NCBI GenBank assembly: GCA_963931925.1
Contig: OZ007575.1
Coordinates: 28,741,752 to 28,805,751, forward strand
Source of the DNA: Onchidella celtica
Lineage: Eukaryota > Mollusca > Gastropoda > Systellommatophora > Onchidiidae
DNA: 64,000 nucleotides
Direction: 5' to 3'
Position 1 is the stretch's first letter. The number at the start of each line of letters is the position of its first letter. This document shows positions 58,280-64,000 of this stretch, one piece after another. The translations under genes were made by a program, and so were the position numbers. The notes beneath the pieces were generated by a model. That model did not search any database. It worked only from the letters and a program-made list of their open reading frames with translations, and had not been told where the DNA came from.

Positions 58280-59239
58280 TCACAGATTTATGGTTATGGT
58301 ATCTCTTATTAAGACGACCAACCTGTCGGTATGATCACTAACGATACGACCAGAGACCTGAGATCACACCAGATATAACAATACCCAGTTGTCTCAAATA
58401 CAATTCAGAAATTTACCTTTACAGCACAACTAATTCTATATCTATAAAATGTATAGCACTATTAATTATAAAAGAAAATAGAAACGACAAGAATGAAGAA
58501 ATACAGTAAAAGGACCACAAGTACGTCAAGGACAACGAACCAGACTAGGACAAAGACCTAAAAAAGAAAATATAATGGAAAAAAAAATTTGCAACCTAAC
58601 TACGCCGATTACACTACAAGGTACGAACAAGAACAGAGTCTGAAAAAAAAGAACGTATCTATAGATAGGTAGAAAGAGGGACAAGAGAATACGTCTTCCT
58701 GCGGAACAGAGAAGATATCGACGATACAACTAAACAAAAATACAGGTCCCTATAGAACTGTTCACTGTGATGAACGAAGTTCCAAATTTAGCCCACCTCC
58801 CGAAGAGGACAAACTACGCTCACCACAGCAAACCCGCGCCACCGCCCGTATAATCAATTACAACGAAAACAGAAAAACAGCAGGAAAAGACAGAAGAAAA
58901 GACAGCCCTCAATCCAGGGCACAAAATTTTCACTTAACTTTCACCCTAGATTTCAATTTCTCCCTTTCCTCGGAGCTCTGGCTGCTTGACCTCTACAGGC
59001 TGGCACGCACACTCTGCAGAAATTTAAGTACACATTAATACATATTCATCAAAATACATGCATCAATACATATTATTATTCATAAACATACATAAATCAT
59101 ATCATCATGAAATTCCCATTCATCCCACGAAAAAGGATAACAGCACGAATTCCTAGCACGACAGAAAAACAACTAGATATAACGAATACACAATGTCAAA
59201 ATGACCACAGGTAAACAGGACGAGCCCCCAGTGTCACAA
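58280..59239 (-). other. Untranslated leader of array unit 2
   Basis: Same sequence as the unit 1 leader. No gene seen. Confidence 0.6.
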
Positions 59240-59253
59240 CGGACGAGCCCCCA
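59230..59253 (-). promoter_or_regulatory. tRNA-Pro primer-binding site of unit 2 (proximal copy at 59240-59253)
   Basis: Same duplicated arrangement as in unit 1: the proximal TGGGGGCTCGTCCG follows LTR 3 after one base, and the distal copy is 23 bases further (59218-59230). Confidence 0.88.
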
Positions 59254-59254
59254 G

Positions 59255-60492
59255 TGTCACAAATCCCAGACTGGGAGATGTAATAAGTATGACAGGACAA
59301 CAATCGCGAACAAACAAGTTTAACACTTAACAGAACAACCCATCAGACTCACACATTTATTAAACATAATTATACATATAATAGCGCAATTACATACATT
59401 ATATTATTGAAATGCACTGCCGTACAACGGCCTTATTCTCACACACACTCTCCCTCGGATCCACAATCCGGTAGTTACTCCTAAAGGCACTTCGGCCTCA
59501 GCCTCTCCCTCAGGGTCTTAATAGCACATTAATAATTTACTGGCACCGCAGTCTCTCAATATCACCTTCCTATTGTCATACACCTTAGCACTCCCCTAGC
59601 ACCTCAGCAGGGCAATAACACATTATTATTTCCATAGCCATCAACATGGCAACAACATAATATCAGTTCACTAGCCTATCAACATGGCAACAATATAGTA
59701 TCTCATTCACTCTCATATCTACGTCCCTGTCCGTGGCCTGACTGCCACGACTTTATGTGCCTCTACTGTCCTGCACTGACAGCCTCACTTCTGGCCTATG
59801 TGTGGCCTCCGGCCCTATGCTGGCCTATCCCCTGTGCTCATCGAGGTGGCTCTGCGGCCCGTCCCCGACACCTACAAGAATAATATTACATTGGTATAAT
59901 ACCCTACCATTTCTATTCACTCCACCTCTCCTTACAACCCATGAAACGTACACACACTAGTTCACCTTTCACTCACCACACATCTTACGGTAACACACTT
60001 CCATCGGAGTACACACTACTCACTCGCGCTACAAATCCATGAACTCACTTTCATCTATCGCTCGTGGCGCACATTGCTATATCCAATATCAAGGACTTCC
60101 ACATTCCTCACATATACTTATTCACATCATGGTAATAGACGAATATAATATAATACATCAATTATAATAATCAATCAACGTTCTACATACCAGTCATAAC
60201 TGGAAAGACTCTCACTAGTCTTCTCGACTGCTTCCCTTTATGTCCGCCCGATGGGCTCTTATTCACAGGTCCGATCCGTAGGACCTTCTAACTTGCAGTG
60301 ATAGTAATCCAGCGCTTTCGCCTCATTCAGACTTCCACACCACTCATACACGCATGCTTTTCCCACTTGTCTGCATGAGTTATTTTTACTCTTCCCCTTT
60401 CACGTCTTTTCCTATCCGTCTGTCGTGAGCTCTTCTTATTCTACACCCGCTCTGTAGCAATCCCCTTAATTGCACTCACTCCACTCGTGACA
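59255..60492 (-). repeat. LTR 3 (5' LTR on the coding strand)
   Basis: 1238 bp. Its outer (U3) end joins the target at 60492/60493. It differs from LTR 1 by one base (C to T at 60355, in a CpG). It would hold the promoter for the array. Confidence 0.95.
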
Positions 60493-60497
60493 TCCGT
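60493..60497. other. Target-site duplication TCCGT, right copy
   Basis: Matches 45866-45870. Confidence 0.93.
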
Positions 60498-62886
60498 GTG
60501 TGCTGTCCTCTTTCATCTTTTATAGTCTTATTTGACTGCAGTTCAAGAGCATTCTATTTGGTGGGCTTTTCCCTAATAGGAACAGCAAGACTGGGGAGAC
60601 TGTATTTGAGAGACAGGGAGAAGGAGAGCAATGGAGGGGTACATGGTTGGAGGTGGAGGGTTGAAGGTTTATCCCAGGCAATGTTGCATTATTCAGCTGA
60701 ATAATACATAAACATTTAAGCTTGATTTTCTACAATGTCACTGATATTAAGATTTAGTAGCATTCTCAGTGATAATCCGATGAGAAGAATATTCTAGCAA
60801 AACAAAAAAAATGACCATTATTTTCTCATTTTTATCAGGTTTGTACTAAATGTTCAGCAAACTGTTTAAAAATTATGCACCGATAAAAATCCAAACTGTA
60901 TATGACTGGCTGCAACAGACAGTCAGTCCTCCATTCATAATAACATTTGTATCAGTGTAAGGAAAATTCACCCAACTGTGGTTTTTGTTCCCAATCAAAT
61001 TTTGTGGTAATTCATCTTGTAAGCAATCCATGAAAAAGCAGCACATGGTCCTTTACTTTCAACTTTTAGGACTGCAAAATATTGACTGGACATTCTATAA
61101 CATTCAGAATGCAATTTGACCAAGGAAAGGTCCACTTGTTCTTGCCTAAAGTAATGCCCAATACCATAAGGAGAAAAAATGGAACTTTCAGAAATAACAA
61201 GTTTTTCTTGCATGGAAGCTGAATAGTTGTTTTTTTTTCCTTTGAGTGTTTTGAGTGTGGAGCATGTAAATAAAACATCAGTTCCAACATGAACAGATCT
61301 TTTTCAACTCTTGAGATCCTGGAACTCCTTCCTAAGAAAACACATAATCTTATCTACCTGTATCAATATTCTCATAGCTTGTATTGATAAATTTCAAAAT
61401 TAATTCACATACATATTTTCTAAATATTAAAAATGCTCTTCTGCACAATATGGCAAGAAATTACAAAATTTCCATAATGGTATGCAAGCCACATGCGAAC
61501 TTGTCCATGTTGGACCCTGTCTCATGTAGGGTTTGATCTTGACATCTAGAAACTGACACAAATGGTTCATACTGCTGAAATAGTCAGCACTGTTGACATA
61601 AATGAAGAAGTACTGCTGATAGTGTGGAACTGACGAAATATTATAAAAACCAAACAAAAACTGTGGGGTCGCAGCAAGGCTATATTGTATAGTTTGGTTA
61701 TTATTTCTCATGCGAGGCTTTGCTACTACAACTTTTTCTTTTTGCCAAATTTTGACTTTGCTGATAGTGTGGGCAGCTATTTAATACTATTTGCTATGTC
61801 AAACAACTGTGTTCAAATTGTGATGTTTGAAATAAATTTAGACATCTACAGATCTGCTGTTGTGACACAAGAAATGAATAAGGTTTCAAGGATGTCTTAT
61901 TGTGGTGTACCAGATGCGCTACAATTTTTCTTGTTTAAGATTAGGCTTAAACTGATTTGTTTGTCTTAGAAAAGAAACAGAGATTACAAAAATAAATTGT
62001 CAGTTATGAAATTTCAGCAAAACACTTTCACTGATGTGGATCCATTATGATATGTCAATTCTGTACTCCTAAAACATACTAACATGAAACATGTAGTAAA
62101 TAGTAAACTACTGCCTAGTGAAAACTGATGCAAACATAAATAATCAAAGACAGCTTGTACAAAACTGAGCGTATTTAGAACTGATGTCAGGAACTCTTGG
62201 GCTACATCAAATTCTGACATTGCAGAATGAATCTATGAAGAGTTAACAAGATGGCAGACTGCAAAAGTTAAGGATACAAAGTATATAGCATACTTTTAAG
62301 TTAAGTTATAAAAAGATCCAAACAAGCTCAAATGCAAAGGCAACAAAATCAAAACTGAAATTGTTTCAAGATTACAACTGGTAGAGACTAACAGATGTCT
62401 GTAGATACTTCAAATGAAATGACAATTATTTTAGTCAAACATTCTACATTTTACATCCCACATACGATTGACACACAAGTGACAAAATTATTTGGCAGTT
62501 GAAAGGAATTCCAAGTAGCCTGACAACCCCATGACTCTATGCACAAGAAAATACCTGCTATCCGATCCAACCCACAACGAAGTATTTGAAAAGAAAAACA
62601 AGCAGTGTCACCACCGATCAACAGAAATTTGATGTATGTAACAGTGCAATGCTGGAACTAACATAAATGTGACAAGTCCAGACAAAATGTGAATAAATAA
62701 ATGATACCACAGCAAACATGCCATTTTGCAGCCACCAAGTACATTTCCAGTACAGTATTACTCTGGCACTAAATTCACAGAAACACTGCAGCAACACCAA
62801 CCAGTACTAAATATATTTCAGGACCAACGAATGCTTAGCATCAGTTACTGATCAAACAATAAAGAAAGTAAGTCTCAAAATATTTT
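60498..62886. other. Flank right of the array, no gene seen
   Basis: The first ~30 bases look like the continuation of dispersed repeat copy 2. Beyond it is AT-rich non-coding sequence; frames such as 60995-61213 and 61685-61969 show no family signature and no paired splice sites. Confidence 0.45.
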
Positions 62887-63020
62887 TAAAGGTTACATTT
62901 GATACTCAGATCATAACGGGACCACTGATAATTTTCAATACTAAGGCGTCTATTTTTCAAAATATATTTTTTTTCTGTTTATTTCGTTTACAAGTGGTGT
63001 CCTCTATCGGCTTTTAATGG
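62887..63020 (+). repeat. Dispersed repeat, copy 3 (uninterrupted)
   Basis: AGGTTACATTTGATACTCAG, GGGACCACTGATAATTTTCA and AATACTAAGGCGTCTATTTT parallel copy 2, then continue into GTGTCCTCTATCGGCTTTTA, which resembles the sequence right of the array. It therefore acts as an unoccupied paralog of the array's target. Confidence 0.5.
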
Positions 63021-64000
63021 AAGGACACTCCTGGCTGGTTGCCAGCTTGTACAGCAGTGCTTAAGTCCTAAACTGGGGCAATTTTTAAAAGACATATGCC
63101 TCTCACATTGAAAACAACATTATGCATCTATGTTTTTTTTATTGCTACCCTTCTGAACGCCAGTCAGGTCTACGTCAGGCATCAATGTGTTAAAAGCATC
63201 ATTAATATTAAAATCGGCCACAAAATAAGCAAAAAGAAAAATCTGCATGCTAAGTCTCAAATGAATCTCAGTCACACACGTTTTGGTGCTTTTCAGGGTA
63301 TTGATTTCCATGATTTATATATTAGTATATCAAGTAAACTGTACAAACGGTTAACAGTTGCACAAATTCAGGCACACTCAAGGTGAGGGAACAGTGCTCG
63401 TGAGAGATGTAAAATGTGAGTAATCATGGTTTATTTGTATTTGGTTTATGTTTTGCTGGATTAATCAGAAATTTAATGTCACTGCACTGCCTCTCCAAGC
63501 ACAGCTGGGTACCTACCCTAGTTAGAAATATTTTTAGTATACACCCCCCTCCCCCATATATATATATAAGCAGTCCGTCCTTCCAATATGAACATAATGT
63601 AGGCCCAACAAGCTAAAGCATTATAAATGCCACTGTGATGACACATTTGCCCAATCATTTTTATATCATTTTCAGACAGCATGAAAAAGCATCACTGCTT
63701 TGCAAATCTTGTGACTTGTGCAAAAGTGGTTCCATGTCAAAATTCAGACTTTGAAGGCTCGATACAAAACTTCATGCTTTTCAGAAACAAACCTCATTTT
63801 ATCTGAGACATTAGGCCCTACCTCAAAAATACTTTAAAATGACTTCAGCAATTGTGTTATGATTGTGACCATAATTTGAGCTTAAACACCAGCCCTTCAT
63901 ATACCTTTCCAGTTCCAGTTATCTAATGCACCAAATTTGTGATCCTAATTAGTTTACACTTATGTGATTTGGTAGTTTAAATTGTGATATGTCATTTGTT
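63021..64000. other. Non-coding flank
   Basis: AT-rich; a (TA)n run at about 63557-63569. The open frame 63096-63386 has no recognisable domain. No C2CD5 N-terminal exon seen. Confidence 0.45.

Larger units (their letters stand above)
45871..60492 (-). mobile_element. Tandem Gmr1-like Ty3 array: LTR-int-LTR-int-LTR
   Basis: Three 1238-bp LTRs separated by two 5454-bp internal regions, total 14622 bp, exact period 6692. The LTR ends are the perfect inverted pair TGTCAC/GTGACA. The outer ends carry one shared 5-bp duplication. Both internal regions encode identical protein sequences. The minus-strand order of domains is Gag, protease, integrase N-domain, [core missing], integrase C-domain, RT, RNase H. 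Integrase ahead of RT is the hallmark of the Gmr1-like Ty3 group; ordinary Ty3 elements have integrase last. I found two single-base differences in the whole array: T to C at 53471 (middle LTR) and a CpG to TpG change at 60355 (right LTR). Confidence 0.93.

Noticed and set aside
45871..60492. Tandem array treated as a plain assembly artefact
   Set aside because: Possible in principle, but the middle and right LTRs each carry a private base change (53471 and 60355), and the outer duplication fits a real insertion. It is kept as a risk to be tested with long reads.
1..64000. CRISPR arrays, operons, prokaryotic signals
   Set aside because: Split genes with GT/AG introns, retrotransposons and microsatellites mark this as animal DNA; the only regular tandem structure is the Ty3 array.

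Overview
This is eukaryotic (metazoan) DNA: AT-rich, with split genes using GT/AG introns, long introns, and many retrotransposons and DNA-transposon relics. The host genes and repeat types (RTE-like LINEs, a tRNA-headed SINE, TTAA-flanked elements, several Ty3 lineages) suggest a lophotrochozoan, probably a mollusc. That is inference; no rRNA or mitochondrial marker is present to fix it.

Host genes. Most of the window (4.8-44.0 kb, minus strand) is the 3' two thirds of one gene that I recognise as C2CD5 (C2 domain-containing protein 5, CDP138). I traced 22 coding exons whose splice phases all agree, from a Ser/Pro/His/Gln-rich linker exon (43420-43976) to the stop codon (4813). The exons for the N-terminal C2 domain are not visible and should lie beyond 64000, so the intron above 43976 is at least 20 kb. 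Inside the C2CD5 intron between 17192 and 31433, on the opposite strand, sits a complete six-exon gene for a 308-residue ankyrin-repeat protein (20874-30817).

Mobile DNA. (1) 45871-60492 is a head-to-tail array LTR-internal-LTR-internal-LTR with an exact 6692-bp period and one target-site duplication (TCCGT) around the whole array. It is coded on the minus strand, primed by tRNA-Pro, and its domain order is Gag-PR-integrase-RT-RNase H, with integrase before RT as in the Gmr1-like Ty3 group. In both units the integrase catalytic core is missing, and both share a frameshift and a nonsense codon. (2) 25405-30036 is a second, decayed Ty3 element with only 120-bp LTRs and an ATAAT duplication, lying in the last intron of the ankyrin gene. 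(3) 13350-15968 is a 5'-truncated RTE-like LINE with a perfect 15-bp duplication. (4) 39328-40240 is another LINE 3' fragment, minus strand. (5) Three copies of a ~750-bp TTAA-flanked element lie near 7, 34 and 36 kb, and a fourth, different TTAA-flanked element at 37.3-37.9 kb keeps an acidic coding segment resembling the N-terminus of a piggyBac transposase. (6) A SINE lies at 2.3 kb, a pogo-like MITE candidate at 21.2 kb, and a three-copy dispersed repeat at 39.2, 45.8 and 62.9 kb.

Layout. 1-4.4 kb: 3' flank of C2CD5 with SINE and low-complexity DNA. 4.8-17.2 kb: C2CD5 C-terminal exons, one TTAA element, one LINE. 17.2-31.4 kb: one C2CD5 intron with the nested ankyrin gene and a Ty3 element. 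31.4-44.0 kb: C2CD5 central exons plus TTAA elements and a LINE fragment. 44.0-64.0 kb: an upstream C2CD5 intron (or 5' flank) dominated by the tandem Ty3 array.
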